In this document: piece after piece, positions 26,422-38,913 of the stretch | Layout of the letters: each line of letters starts with the position of its first letter | Numbering within the stretch: position 1 is the first letter of the stretch | NCBI RefSeq assembly: GCF_035582795.1 | Contig: NC_134369.1 | Span: 58,838,001 to 58,902,000 of the forward strand | Direction: 5' to 3' | Length of the DNA stretch: 64,000 nt | Origin: Mycteria americana | Taxonomy: Eukaryota > Chordata > Aves > Ciconiiformes > Ciconiidae | The notes under the pieces: generated by a model | The model's database searches: none | Told to the model about the DNA's origin: nothing | The model's input: only the letters and a program-made list of their open reading frames with translations | Position numbers and translations under genes: made by a program

Positions 26422-29400
26422 TGTCAGAAAACATAGCACGAGACACAACAAATAAAGGAAGCAAACAAGTAGGTTATTGGGGACAGGGTAAGAGAGACAA
26501 AATAACAAAAATACAAGACTGTTAGCTATTCTTAAACAATCAAGAACACCACTATATGTCATTGCTTGTCTGGTCTCCTCCAGATATTGTGAAAAAGGTG
26601 GATTCTACTAAAGTTAGAATGATTACTAACTAATATTTGACAGGATCGCTAAGGATCTTGGGAAAAAAACGTATGTTCATTTCTAATTTAAATATTTTTA
26701 TCAGATTTGAGAAAAGTTGTCTGATATTTCTGATATCCACCACTCTGTGGAAAAGCCACATCAAAGGGGAATAAATTCTTTTGGTTTCAGTTTAACAGAA
26801 AAGTAAGCGATTTCAGACCAAAGAGCAATTGCAATGAGCCTCATAATTGTATTAGTAGCAAACATTTATTGGTTGGCTTCAAATATTTTCATCCAACTTT
26901 CAGCTCAAATTTACAGTTCCCTTTGTATGTTCTCTCTTTCAGTTCATTGTCACCCTAGATTTTCAAGAAGGCTTCATTAATGTCAACATCTTTTTGTCTT
27001 CTCTTTCTCTCTCTTTCTGTATTTTATTTGGAGAAACAGAAAATAGATGAGTGTAAGTGAAACTTTATCCTCTGTATCTGAATTCCATCAACTGAGCGAT
27101 AACATACATAAGGGGAAGGACTTCTGCACATAATGCTGTGGTATATTTGCTAATGCAGTGACATAAAGATTGCAGAAATAGCACAAAAAAGAAATATAAA
27201 AGGGAGAGGGAAGGCTGAGAGAGCTAACCATGGCTTCCCTACTGATAGATCTTGTTTGCAGTAAATATTTAGGAGCAGGCTAGAAATTTGGAGGAGGAGG
27301 AGAAAACAAGGAAAAGAAGTAGCTGAAAATACTGAAAATAGACGTTTTCCAGCAATTCTGCTCACGCTGCTCACAGAGCTCATTATGAATCCAGGCCAAG
27401 GACAAAGAACCAGGATAAAACAGTAGGGCGCAAAGATAAATCTTTCCCTCCTTTTCCTTTACTCAGTGCGGAAAAAAAAAATCAAATAGTCTGAACCATA
27501 AACATGTAAGAGGTGGTCCACATCATCAACACCAACTACAGAGCAACACAAAAAGAAAACTATTTCAGAAGTTTGTAAGGGGAAACTCTTTCCTCTACAT
27601 GGTTTCTCCTCTGTGAAGCCCCTTCACACCATGCCCAGTGGCGAGAGTTTTGTCATCTAGAAGGTCTTTGGGTGAGGCATCAAAGGGCTTAAATTTACAT
27701 TGTCTTTAGCTTGAAATTTACCGCATTAGCATTCCTGATGAGAGACTGGAGAATATTTCCACTTTCTCTTTGCACCTCAGAAGGGCAAAGAACAATCAAG
27801 GCAGCTATTATGGCGCACTATGAACACAGGAGCGTCAGAAGTGGCTGGGTTTCCACTGGTCATTTCTCCAGCAGAGCTTTTAATTGGCAGAATTTGTTGT
27901 TTGCAGTTACCTGCCATGTTTAAAACTTGAAAGAAGAATAAATCATTTTCTGTATTTTTTTTCCCCTTTACCAGTCCAGCAGTAAATAACAACCACAGAA
28001 ATCTTATTCTTGTAATAACTTTGCTCATGCAAATTGCTTGACTTTCATGCTTACTTTAATTGATTTTAATGGGGCTAATTATGTCAAGGAGGTGTTCTCA
28101 CTTGTGGAATAGTTTTCAGGATTAGATTTTTGGATAACATCAGGTAGAAAAACCCCATTTTGGACATATACCTGAGGCAAGCCTGAGAATCACAATTAAG
28201 GGTGTAATTCTTGTTAACAGACTAGTGCAAAAATGGTTTATTTGTTTCTTTTGTGCATAGAAAAAATTTACTGTGTATAAGTATTGAAACTGGATTAACA
28301 TCAACTCTTTGCCGACTACACCGTGTCTTTCTGAACTCAGAGGAAGTGGTGGTTGCTTCTGTTTAAGGAATTTGCCATTTCCAGGCAGTTACAAGTACAT
28401 ATAACTCAGTCATCTCAGAAAGCAACAAAAAGAAATATTCATCATAGACTGACTATCCTGGGAGGACACCATTTGGTGAAAATATTGCTTCTTTCTAACA
28501 AGTTAACGAGAATATAAATGACAGCTAAACACACTTTTTATTTCCCTGTGTTTTACCAATTTTCCTTTGAAAAGCATGTAACTTCTTTGCATAGGAGGCA
28601 AATATCTTTGCATTATAGTGCAAAAAGAGGCACAGATGGTGGGGAGAGGTGCCAGCTAAGGTGACACTCCAGCTCACATGACCTGGTGATGGTCACACAG
28701 CTGTGCAGAACCCTCCATCCAGAAGGCATCAGGATCTAGGTCTGAGAAAGACTAAGCAGGATATTAGTATTTTTTCATGTTAAGAACAAAAAAGGAGGAG
28801 AACTAGTCACAATTGTCTTCTTACACTGCTTTTAAATTATAAAATTACACATTCACAGTTAGTGTTCAGATGTTTGAAGTACATGTAGATGCTTCTGTCC
28901 TCACCTGGAATTGTGGGTATTGTCTGACATGGCAAAACAGACCTTTTTCAATTTAGTGCTTGCAGTGTATTTAAACAATTAAACACTAGATTTCATATCA
29001 ACAAGATTTTTCTCTTTATTTTATTAATTTATTTTGCTTGAGAAAGTAATTAATCTGTTGGAAAAGCAGAGAAAGTCTATGTAGGTATATTGCTGCTGTT
29101 GGCGCTGGGCTGTCTAAAGTTCTAGAGAACACCTTATTTTTAATTTTGCTGCATATGATTCCACATAACATAGAGTGTTACTAATGCCGCATAGAATGTC
29201 TCGGTGATCATCAGTGTGTTTATAGGTCTCACAGTCAGGGATAACAAAGCTTATGTATTCTGTACCGTAATATACTTTGCTTTGATTCTTCTTCTCAGAC
29301 ACAATGGAGTGTTTGTGAATACCATGGTGTATTGGTATGGTACATGGTAGCATGTAGAGGGTTTGATGAATTAGACGTAAATGCCTTGGAAACTGGTTGC

Positions 29401-32400
29401 CAGAAATAAAAAATAATGTTAATCAGACTACTTAATAGAATAAATTTTATGTAGTAAAGTTTCTTATTTGATTGTTGCAAACTAGCCTACTTTCAGCAGG
29501 CACAGCAACATCTGGTTGACTTTCTGAGAAGGGATGAATAAATTTCTCTGAGTCGGTAGGTAACGGTGGTGGTGACAGAGACATCAGTAACCCATCTCAG
29601 GTCCGGAGAGTGATCATCTCACTGCAGAGGAATATATGAGAGCACTTTCTAACAGGAGAAAGTAACAGCTGCACTGCATTTACAGAAAGTTATCTTAGCT
29701 GATTTATCAGCTTGCACTCAGGACAGGCTTTTCATCTGCCCTCATCTGAGAAGCCAAGTTATTGTAATGAAGGCCACCAGCAGGCTAAGAAGGGAAGGAA
29801 TTTAAAAGTTTGGGAGAAATGCATGTCAAAATCTGTTTAAGACAATATGAAAAACTGCTCACGTACATACAAATAGGTGAAAATTCTTTTTCAGCTTTAT
29901 TTACCTGAGAATGAATTTCAGTTTGAAGAGGCCTTTATGTCGTTTCAGGCAAAGCACCTAAGATATAAGCAATTTTCAACAAGAGTACTACACATTTGTC
30001 TTTGTAACAATTTGTATGTAACAGCTTTTATGCAAATGACACTAAAGTGGCACCTTTTTTCTAAATTGGACATTTTTATGGTTATAATTTTCTTCTGTAA
30101 TAACAGCAAAAAAATGGCTGTCCCAGTGGAGTTGAGCATTTCATCTCTAGCGCTGTTTTGTGAAGTTGGAATGACAAGTTTCTTTCACTTGCACAAAGAA
30201 TGACAAAAAAAGTATTTTTTGTCATTCTTGTCTGACTTGGTTGAGGCAGTTACACTTGGAAGCAGCACCAGTCCCCTGACACCAAACTCTTCTCTCCCAG
30301 CAAGAATGGTATCATAAAGTCGTAATAAAACTTAAAGGAACTAAAAAATATTGCATTCTCTCTGTTTCTGCTCTTTGAAAAACATAAATTACTTTGTTAG
30401 TTTAAGAAGTTGCTGCTTTGGTTTGGTCTTTGGCATTGATTCCCACTTGTTCTCCTGATGTCAGACAGGTGACTTTTACAGACCACGGTCTTGGATTTGA
30501 TTAACTACGATACAAGTGAATTTATGTATCATCTCATGCAAACATCCCAAGGCATTAGTATAATAAACCAAGTAAACTAGGCAGGTTCTTGTTGCTTAAT
30601 TGACTATGCAGTTCTGCAACAGCAATGTGAGAAATTCTGGGTCTTTAACAACGATTAAACTCTATCCCAGTTATCAATTAATTAGTGATCTGTAACTGAG
30701 AAACTTTGCGATGGATGATTTTACCCCCATGAAGTGATAAATTGGTAGACTTTAATTGAGGAGTATAATAAGGTTAACAAAGTCAAAGTTGAAGTCTGAT
30801 ACTTCATCTCATAAAATATAATTAACTCTACTATTTAGTAAAAATCCCACAAATATTTATTTTAATGTGAACAGCCAATAAATGCTAAAAACCCTTCTCT
30901 CTCTCTCTCTAAACTATGTATATAATTTCTATATACTTTTGATCTATGACCTAGTTAAATTTGAAGTCTTTTTTTAACCACTCTTCTGTTAGTGCTGGTT
31001 TTTATTTCTACTACTCAAACATTACCATTAGTGCTCCTTAGCATTCTGCACATTGGCTTAGGTAACTAACACTAGCTTAGGAAAGCACATACGTGCCTGA
31101 GTGCAGCACTTCTTCAAGAGAAACTGTCTAGCGGGCTCAGCCTGGGTCCACAAACCATGCCCTTCACCATACAAAAGTCTAGGGCCACACGGAAGCAAAC
31201 TCATGGTTCAGCTGCACCTTGAATCCGCCAAGCCCAGGGTACACTGTTCCTGCTGCTGTCCCAGCAAAGACTACGCAGGATTCTAGCACTGCATAGAGCA
31301 TAGAAACCCAGTTACATTGCTTGTCTTGAACACAAACAAAACAGGGCATTTAGTCAAGATGGTGTATTTCAGCCATTAGACACCAATGCTACATTTTGAG
31401 GAACAGAGTTGTCCACTGCTTAGCTCATCCTCCTACATGAATGGGAGAAAATCCCAGTACAGGAGAAGAAAGGCCTAGAAGAGTCCTCTTTCTCTTCAGC
31501 TGTGACTAAAGGCAGGGGAGACATCCTCACAGCCAGAGGATGCTTTAGGGACAATGGAAGAGCAGCTATCATTTTCTGAGACAAAATGCAGCCATGCTTT
31601 GGAGAAGCGAGGTAAGAGTTCAGTCTTCCTGTAGCCCAATCAAAACAATGTGCTGCTTGTAGCTTGCTGTATTTGGCACCTGAAACTTTGTTTTTAAAGC
31701 TGCTGTGGTTGTTAATCCATTTGTCCTAAAAAGGCGAGACATAGATGTTGATCTTTTCTTCCAAGGGCCAAACAACTACACAGTCGGTGTCTTCATTTAG
31801 CTTTTTTGCATCTGGACATCTAGCATGGATAACTTGCTCCACTTTCATTGCAGGAGGTAGAGTTATCTTTGAAACAAATCTTTCGTAGTTTGTGATCCAT
31901 AAGTCACTTGGTACTTGGGGCACATCATAGAGCTAACCTTAATTATTGTATTAATGAGCTGAAAGGTCAAGTTCAGCACTTCTTTTTTTTAAAATGCTTA
32001 TAGCCTGAAATGGTTTGAATTAGAAATATAAGGTGTTCTCTCTCCGCTCAACAATTTCTGTCTTTGAAGTTCCTGTGTTTTGCACTGTACCTTCCATTTC
32101 AGCTATGCAGTATCCATACATATAATTGCTGAACTGTCAGAGTCGAGAGTGACTTGAGACATCTTAGAATTCCAGCCAAGGTAAAGCTTCAAAGCAATTA
32201 AATCAATAACTGTGTATGCAAAAGGAATTTCCTGAGAATAATGACTGGGGGGAGGAGATGATTACATTAATAAGTATATTAGAATGTTAACCCTGAAATT
32301 TTGCTTCTAAATCCCAGAAAAAACTCTGTCCAGAACCATTAACATTCTTATAGAGGCATACTGGCAACCTCCATCCTCCTGTCCCAGAAAAAGAAAACAA

Positions 32401-32638
32401 AGCATTGTGGATACAGCTGAGTAGGTAAAGTGTTTTGCATGTTTGGGGCACTCCCACAGAAATCATGTCTTGTCTTTAGTCATTTGGATTACTTAAATAA
32501 TTTCTCAGTACACCATCTAATTTATAAATAACTGCTTATGAAGAAGCACTTTGGTATTATGGGGGGGATGTTAATGCATTATTTACATTTTAGAAGCACA
32601 AATGTCTTTTTCTCAGCATAGTATTAATTAATAAATAC
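26422..32638. other. Gene-free stretch, unique AT-rich DNA
   Basis: No gene or named element is recognised. Features of note are a motif-dense unique patch at about 27960-28110 with a perfect POU octamer (ATGCAAAT, 28027-28034) and several TAAT cores, a perfect 15-base inverted repeat at 30196-30229, a short CT run near 30897-30910, and a 68-codon minus-strand open frame at 31726-31932 with protein-like composition. None is enough to call a gene. Confidence 0.5.
30196..30229. repeat. Perfect 15-base inverted repeat, 4-base loop
   Basis: The left arm 'aagaatgacaaaaaa' is the exact reverse complement of the right arm 'ttttttgtcattctt', separated by 'agta'. A transcript crossing it would fold into a tight hairpin. 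The arms end in A/T runs, so part of the symmetry is low-complexity, but the 'aagaatgac' half is not. Confidence 0.9.
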
Positions 32639-32639
32639 T

Positions 32640-32835
32640 TTGTGCATTTAATAGCGCCTTTCATCTGAAGACCTCAAAGCATCTCTAGACTTCTACAAGT
32701 GGGCAAACTGAGGCAGATAACTACTAGGCTGCATTTTCAAGGTCACTCTGTATGTTCCTGGTGGAGCTAGCAATGGATACCCTTGTGTGTTGGCTACGAA
32801 TCCTGAAACCAACCCCCTGGCCCATTGCACTGCAT
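32640..32835 (-). mobile_element. MIR-type SINE relic
   Basis: The plus strand shows, in order, 'agcgcctttcatctgaaga' at 32654, 'ctcaaagcatctctagac' at 32673, 'gggcaaactgaggcagata' at 32701, 'ttcaaggtcactctgtatg' at 32737 and 'ggtggagctagcaatgga' at 32760. This is the reverse-complement layout of MIR-type SINEs ('aagcgctttacaa', 'aaactgaggcac', 'aaggtcacacag', 'ggcagagc'). It is the best preserved MIR-like copy in the window. The tRNA-derived head lies at the right end and is degraded. Confidence 0.7.
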
Positions 32836-33987
32836 GAGCAACTCTATGTACTCTAATAGATTATTAATGTTCTGACAATCTAATGGTTTACTTAGTTTTA
32901 TATACCTTTAGGGCATTATAATTAAGGAAATATGTGTTAACATTAGTATTAAAAATACTTTTTTGTCAAATATTCAGTGGAATCAGGTTAACAAATGCTC
33001 GCCTTGCTATCCCTGAAAACTAGTAATGAAAACAGTTCATATATATTGATATTGAATGAAAGGGCTGATTTCACAAAAAGAAGGGTTTTTTTTAAACTCT
33101 TCTAAATAAAATGCTAAAAAGAGTTTGAAGCATTACATCATCACTCAATAAGCAAGGCTAGAAAAGAACCCGTTTTAAAAAAGAATTTATTTTTTTTATT
33201 TTGAAAGTCCTAATCACCTCAGGGCTAATTAACATTTGAACCATGGCCTCTTTGCACTTTTCTGGCAACATAAAGGGACCTGGAAGTGTGTATATATGTT
33301 AATATACTCTTCCATAATGGTCTAAAGAGATTTAAAGAGTCTGGGAAAAATATATTACTTCAATGTTACCTTCTATATTTCTTATTACTTTAACTCAATA
33401 GGAAAAATAAAGTAATATGAGTTCTTCTGATAAGATTTTTATTTTCATATGTGATATTTACCTCTGACTAAAAGGCTTTTTGGTGCAACCTCTGCTAACC
33501 GGAGTGATCACTGCATCATGAATAATCAAATGAGATTAGCCAACTGTGTCCAGGTCCAATTGTCCTATTATTGTCTACAGAAAAAGCATCCTTTGGTTTT
33601 AGACTACTTTATAGTCTACTACCATAATCCCTGCTAGCCTATCACCAGAAAACCACCCAAATTCCTTTTTTTTTTTTTCTTAAAAAATGGAATGTTCTTT
33701 ATCCATTCTTGTTTATCTGCTGTCTATCTGTAGCATGCATGACAGTTCACTGTCCCTGTCATCCTGGTGTGTTTTGTGCTTCGTTAATTATGAAAATCAC
33801 ATGGTGATTACAAAGCCTTCATGTGCAAATCAGAAAACATGACGCACACAGTTACACATAGCCATTTACTGCGCTCGTCAGTCACTGCAGGATCTCAGAA
33901 AGAAGGCTCACAATTCCCCTCACAACATTATTTCTCAGAAGGGTTCATTTTCTATAGCAAGGTAATGGACTGATGAAGGGCACAGAT

Positions 33988-34085
33988 CCTCACCTCTCTT
34001 ACCTTGGTGTAAATTAGGAACAGCTCCTCTGAGATCAGTGCAGTTGCTCTGAACAAGCAACGGAGATCAGAATCTGGCTCGGGAA
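33988..34085. repeat. Palindromic interspersed repeat relic (MITE-like)
   Basis: The stretch starts 'gatcctcacctctcttacc', continues 'tggtgtaaattaggaacagc', and after a centre equivalent to a 'gaagtcaatgg' core ends 'gagatcagaatctggctc'. It resembles a dispersed amniote repeat whose halves are reverse complements, with 'gatcctcagctggtgtaaat' on one side and 'gatttacaccagctgaggatc' on the other. Symmetry is now weak through mutation. No protein is encoded. Confidence 0.5.
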
Positions 34086-34732
34086 CTTTGCATATTCACT
34101 ATTAAATTTGGAAAAGGGAACCCCTGTCTGTCTCAATTTCTCAAGTGCTATCTGTCTGTTACCAGGCACACACACATTAATTGTGTGTTTTAAAACTTTG
34201 TTTGGTTGAACCTGTCATCCTAGGCTAAAATTGTGTGACCTAACTTGTAGTAGCTTTTGCAGTGAAGGTATCATTTACTGTTGAGTATATTTTACTGTGC
34301 TGTTATAGATCTTTTCACTCAACCAGCTGTCTAACATGTTGAATAGTCTTTCATCTTGTCAAACACTTCCATTCCCCTTTCTACAGCTTTCTCAGCCAAC
34401 ATGTACACACCTAATCAATCTAATGCCACTGTCTCCAGACTTTAAAACCAAAAAGCACTGCCCAAACTACTTTTTTAAAGAGACAGTCATCCTTTTCCAG
34501 TAAATTCATCATCAAGAGAACTGATAAATTGTTAAATGAGAAGAAACACTTCTCTGAAACTGTTACTCTAGGTCCAGCCTTAGAGCTCCAGTTCACTCAC
34601 TGAATCTGTCATTCAGTAAAGGCTGTTGGGGGCTTCCCTTCACACTGATTGTGTATATGTTAATGTAATTTAATTTAATAAACATCTTACCCATGGAACT
34701 GAGCTTAAATCCTCTTGCTTTTGCTTACATAT

Positions 34733-34750
34733 ACTTTTTTTTTTTTTTTG
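34733..34750. repeat. T-rich tract
   Basis: A run of T, with a second T-rich patch at about 34802-34815. These are simple sequence in an otherwise unremarkable gene-free stretch between 34086 and 35400. Confidence 0.7.
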
Positions 34751-35400
34751 CCATTTTTAGGCAAACAAGATTAGTCTGCCTCAATCTGTTCAATGCCATT
34801 TTTCTTTTTTTTTTTCCCTTATCCTTCATCAATGGGAACTCCATTAGCAGATTGATATTTACTACATACAGGAGGCAGGTGAAAAAAAAGCCATTGGCGT
34901 AGCTTTCAGGTGGCCCCTGCTATGTGATATAGTATATACCTTACATGGTATGGAGTATTCATTAGGGCTGCTTTTATTTTTATTACTTTTATTTTTATTA
35001 GATATATTACCTCCTGAGACTGTATGAAGTGAACCATGTCACTGGGTGAGATTACTACTCAGTTAATAGCAGTTCTGAAATCAGTCAATTGGGAATAGGC
35101 TATGTTGCAAGAACCTTTAAAATGTGTATATGTGCGGTGGGGGACAGGGTAGCTCTCCGAAGGGGAAGGTTTTTCTTCTGTTGCCGGATTCTCCGGTGGA
35201 ACATTTTTCAATTGCATGCTCATTTCTATATGTGCTTTTAGTTAAAACAGATAACAACACCTGAAACAAACACTTTTATAGCCAGCAGGTACGCATGAAA
35301 TAGAGAGGCCTGAACAAACAGGTAGAGGTGGGTGCTTTGTATTTTCAGTCTGGTTTTGAATTACTAAGGATGGAGGGAGGTAAAGACTTCAACCTTTAAG

Positions 35401-35575
35401 CCCCTTTGACATTCACAAAGTGCTAAAAGTCAGCTGGGGTCTCAGCTCTGACAAATTTGCATCTCTTTGAATATGACGCTTGAAAAGCCAAGCCGCTAGA
35501 TTAAATTTTGCCATGGAGAAAATGAGAAAGGCTTCCATCTCCCAGGTCTACTGGGAGGATCTTTATGGTTGATTT
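35401..35575 (+). repeat. Duplicated element, copy A (candidate regulatory element)
   Basis: This matches 39592-39777 as a direct repeat, shifted by 4191 bases. The first 86 bases of the copies differ at only six positions (about 93% identity), and bases 35436-35472 are identical for 37 bases in a row. That block contains the POU octamer ATTTGCAT (35455-35462) directly followed by 'ctctttgaa', which resembles a TCF/LEF site. A second conserved block, 'ctagattaaatttt' then 'gagaaaatgagaaa', and a final 'tctactggga' follow. The ends are not inverted repeats and there is no A-tail, so it does not look like a MITE or SINE I know. Copy A retains a CAGCTG E-box at 35431-35436 that copy B lacks. Confidence 0.85.
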
Positions 35576-35825
35576 ACTTTTTTTAAATAAATGTTTCTTT
35601 ATGTGTTTTCTCTAGTTTGTGTCCAGCCTTCTTCTATCATGCGTGCTGTAACTTCTGCCAGTTATATCAGCCCACAGTAAGTCAACCTGGGCAGAGTACA
35701 AGGTGAAAGAATATTTCAATCTAAACTGCATAGCCCTTCTGTGTTTTCTGATTAAAATTTGCAAGCAAACCTTGGAATAAACTATACCTGACGTGACTTC
35801 TAAAATAATTTACACAGTTTATAAA

Positions 35826-35905
35826 GCAGGGGCTAAATCCTACAAACCCTCCCTAAGCTATTTGTATGCAGAAGTGCTGCAGGTTTGCAGGAGCAGGCCC
35901 AGCTA
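35826..35905. repeat. Palindromic interspersed repeat relic (MITE-like)
   Basis: The piece reads 'ggggctaaatcctacaaacc' on the left and 'gtttgcaggagcaggccc' on the right. Read on opposite strands these resemble each other, as expected for the palindromic amniote repeat with 'atcctgcaaac' ends. The centre is short and degraded. Confidence 0.4.
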
Positions 35906-36047
35906 TGTAGCTGAAACCTTACTGTAGAGGACAGCAGACAGAATAATGATTATAGTGAACCCATAAAAATAATAAACTGATTGCCCATTGAACAAAATCT
36001 ACTAAAGTATGAATTATCTAATGAGCTGCTGCTGTGGTTCAGGCTGA

Positions 36048-36130
36048 CTTATCCTGCATTAAGTCAACAATGACACCACTGACTCCTGTGGACTTGCCGC
36101 AGGGAGGGTGAGGGTAGGATTTGGCACCGG
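36048..36130. repeat. Palindromic interspersed repeat relic (MITE-like)
   Basis: 'tcctgcattaagtcaacaat' is followed by 'accactgactcctgtggact' and closes with 'gggtaggatttggcacc'. The order and wording fit the same broad family of palindromic 'atcctg ... aagtcaatgg ... aggatttggcc' repeats seen elsewhere in the window. Only one strand's layout is still readable. Confidence 0.4.
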
Positions 36131-36134
36131 TTTA

Positions 36135-38214
36135 GGTGTGGAATTGTTTCAGTTAATGATGAATAAAAGGGTGTATATAGAGGCAACTGTTTCAAGGTTT
36201 ATAGAAGCTTGTAATATGGACTCTATTTATTTGCTAAGTATTTATGGCAACTCCTGAATTTATAACCATCTCAAGAAAAAAAACTTTTCACAGATGTTGA
36301 ATGTAAACATTGTTTTAATGTTCATTGAAGAAATCCCAAGTACACTGCTGTCGTCCTTGCATTATTAAAGAAGGCTAGTGCTTGAAAACATACCAGATTT
36401 TACAACAAAACTTAACACCACTCCCGTGTATCTACATTTGCTACTACAGAAGACTCATTATTTTTTTGAATTTCTAAAGCAGAATAAACATTTTTTGTGA
36501 GCCAGGAGAAGAATCCCTCAATGCTATGCTTTACTTTGTCTTTGTTTCTTCAGTATATGTGAAATGTGTATATAACAGAGATCATACCCAGAGCCGGTAG
36601 GAGATGTTGTGTGTGAAGGTTTTTTTACCTCTACACAAAAACTGTTTGCAAGCTCTGTGCACAGCATAAGTTATGAAAAATCACATATAGCTAGTTTTTC
36701 CTGTTTTATTTTTATTTCCTTGCTGGGTTCTTATAATTTTCTGGCAGTTCACATTACATTAGAATGAAATGTGATCTGTAGTTAGGACTTAGCGATGCAT
36801 CCTGCAGTTTTAACTCAGTCACTTGGGTTCCGATTTAGCCCAAGATGTGTCTCTTGAAATAACTCAGGAGAGCAGATTGATGATATACTTAGCAGAGGAA
36901 TAACAGCGTTGGAGACTGCCAGTACTAAACAATCCGGTTATTAAATGTATCTAAACATCTGAAGAAGTCTAACTTTCTAGAGAAAAAAAGGAAAAAGATC
37001 TAGAAACCCAACAAAGCTCCTGTTGACATTGATGGGAACAGCAAGGTGTACAGAACACTTTTTAAAGGACTTGAATGTGTGTCCAGTTACTGCAAACTGA
37101 TCCTGAGCATCTTAACTTCAGAATCTTGCTGTCATATCAGGATCTCATTCAGGTCTGTTTGCTTCGGTTGACACTGTGGCATTTCAGTTGCAGACACAGA
37201 AGTATTCTCTCTTTAAAGGAGGAAGTAACTCCTTTCCAGCAACGAAATGGTTTAAAGATTTTATATAAGCTCTGTTTACCCACCCAAATTTTCTCGCACC
37301 TTTCAGTGTCCATTACTTTTGGCAGTCGCGTTTTCCCCTCTCGAATCCAGCTGCTCTCTCAGTGGTCTCAGGCCAGCTCCCACCCGTGCTCACTCTGCTG
37401 CTCTGCACATTGAACCTGCCTGTTCCTTCACGTCATTCCCTACTTTCGGAGACCTCACCTAAATGCCGTATTTTACTTCTTATTGGAGACTGCAATCACG
37501 TCCAGGATTGTAGCATATGAATAGCAGTGGGACCTGCCAAGTGCATCACTGCTGAAGGAAGAAAAGTGCATCAGTCCCGGCCAGGTATGCATCTCCACAG
37601 AGCAGGAACGTTTGGGCATGCAGCAAACCCCTTGCCCCAGCCCCAAGCCAACTGTTGCGGGACGGTGACTAAACACAGCCTAGCAGATTCAGCACAGCCT
37701 AGATATTTTGTTCTGAATTAGGCCCTTAACTCCCGGCAAGTCCACTTCCCAGCTAGGATAATGACTTGGATGCCTTTTTTAAGAGAAAGAAAAAAGTGAG
37801 TGATCTGGGAGCCTCTGAGAAAAGCACTTCAATACCTCATTTGAATAGAGCCTTATGCGATGTATTGGAGTTTCTAGGACAACTCCCTTACAAATGGATC
37901 ATTACAGCAGTAAAAGCCAGTTTATTATTTAACCAATTCAGGCTGAGTGGAGACTGGAGAGTATTAGCACTTGCATTGATTGTAAGTAAGAGTCTAGTAA
38001 TTAATGATCAGAGTTTTCAGCAACAGTCTTGAGGAGAGAGTGCGATGTGCCCAAATAGGTATGACTGAGGAGGTGTTAACTGAATTCAGAATGAGTCTGA
38101 AGACAAGGGCGATGAAAAGCAGGACATTCCCATAACCCATTGCCAATATTTTGTCCACACATCAGAAGTACTATTAAACAGTGAGTGGATTAAACTAAGC
38201 CCTTTTGATCTGGA
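36135..38214. other. Gene-free stretch
   Basis: No gene, RNA or named element is recognised. The part from 37060 to 37720 is slightly GC-richer and holds several frames of 60-112 codons with no family resemblance. Confidence 0.5.
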
Positions 38215-38340
38215 TTGACACAATAGTTTTCAGCCCTTATATGCTGCTTATCGCCAGTAGATCCCAGAATACTTTACAGAGGAAGGCAGTTGCCTCAAAA
38301 GCCTCCTGGAAATTGCTGTGAGTGGTCATAAGTCATACTA
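38215..38340 (-). mobile_element. MIR-like SINE fragment
   Basis: The plus strand reads 'cgccagtagatcccagaata' and 'ctttacagaggaaggcagt' around 38251-38290. This fits the reverse-complement 'tagatctcaaagcactttacaaaggaggtcagt' part of a sauropsid MIR-like SINE. The core and head are too degraded to read. It could instead be a different SINE sharing this tail. Confidence 0.4.
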
Positions 38341-38824
38341 AGGGGGGGAAGAAATGTCTCTGACAGCCAAAGTCTGGAGGAAATACACAGATATGACAGG
38401 AAAAGGCCACCTTTGTCTCCATCCTGGCTCTGGGCAGAAATGGTCAGACTGTGGCACTAATACCATTGCACATATACAGATATCACGGTGGAGAAGCGTG
38501 GCTTGGAAACAGCTCTTTAATACACTTTGCTTTGAGGGGATCTGCTAAATTCTAAACCTTCAGGATTTACTGTGGTCACATTTTCATACTTACAGCAGTA
38601 GGCATATCTATTTATTTCAATGAAACCAAAGACAGTAGAAAATTCACATGACTCCAGGACTTCAACATTTAGGAAATCCTCCTTTTTCCTGCAAGATTAT
38701 ATTCTAAAGGGACACACACATTTAGGACACATTTCATCCACCCTATGACAGATATACATCTGTCTTTCCTTATCCAAGACTCTTTTAAAGATTAATTTCA
38801 TCTATAATTCCTACAGTACAGGTC

Positions 38825-38913
38825 AATAATAATAATAATAATAAAAACCCATAGGTAAATAATTAAAATAATAAATATGTAATCCACTTCAACAACAACA
38901 ACAACAACAACAA
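38825..38913. repeat. AAT and CAA trinucleotide microsatellites
   Basis: An (AAT)n run of about six units at 38825-38843 is followed, after about 45 bases of A/T-rich DNA, by a (CAA)n run of about seven units at 38890-38913. Both are pure and probably polymorphic. Confidence 0.9.

Noticed and set aside
28650..28740. 'ggtcacacagctgtgcagaa', similar to a MIR core block
   Set aside because: A single block with no second anchor in the right order.
36825..36845. 'gggttccgatttagccc', which looks a little like a tRNA T-arm
   Set aside because: No acceptor stem, anticodon arm or A-box is present at the right spacing.
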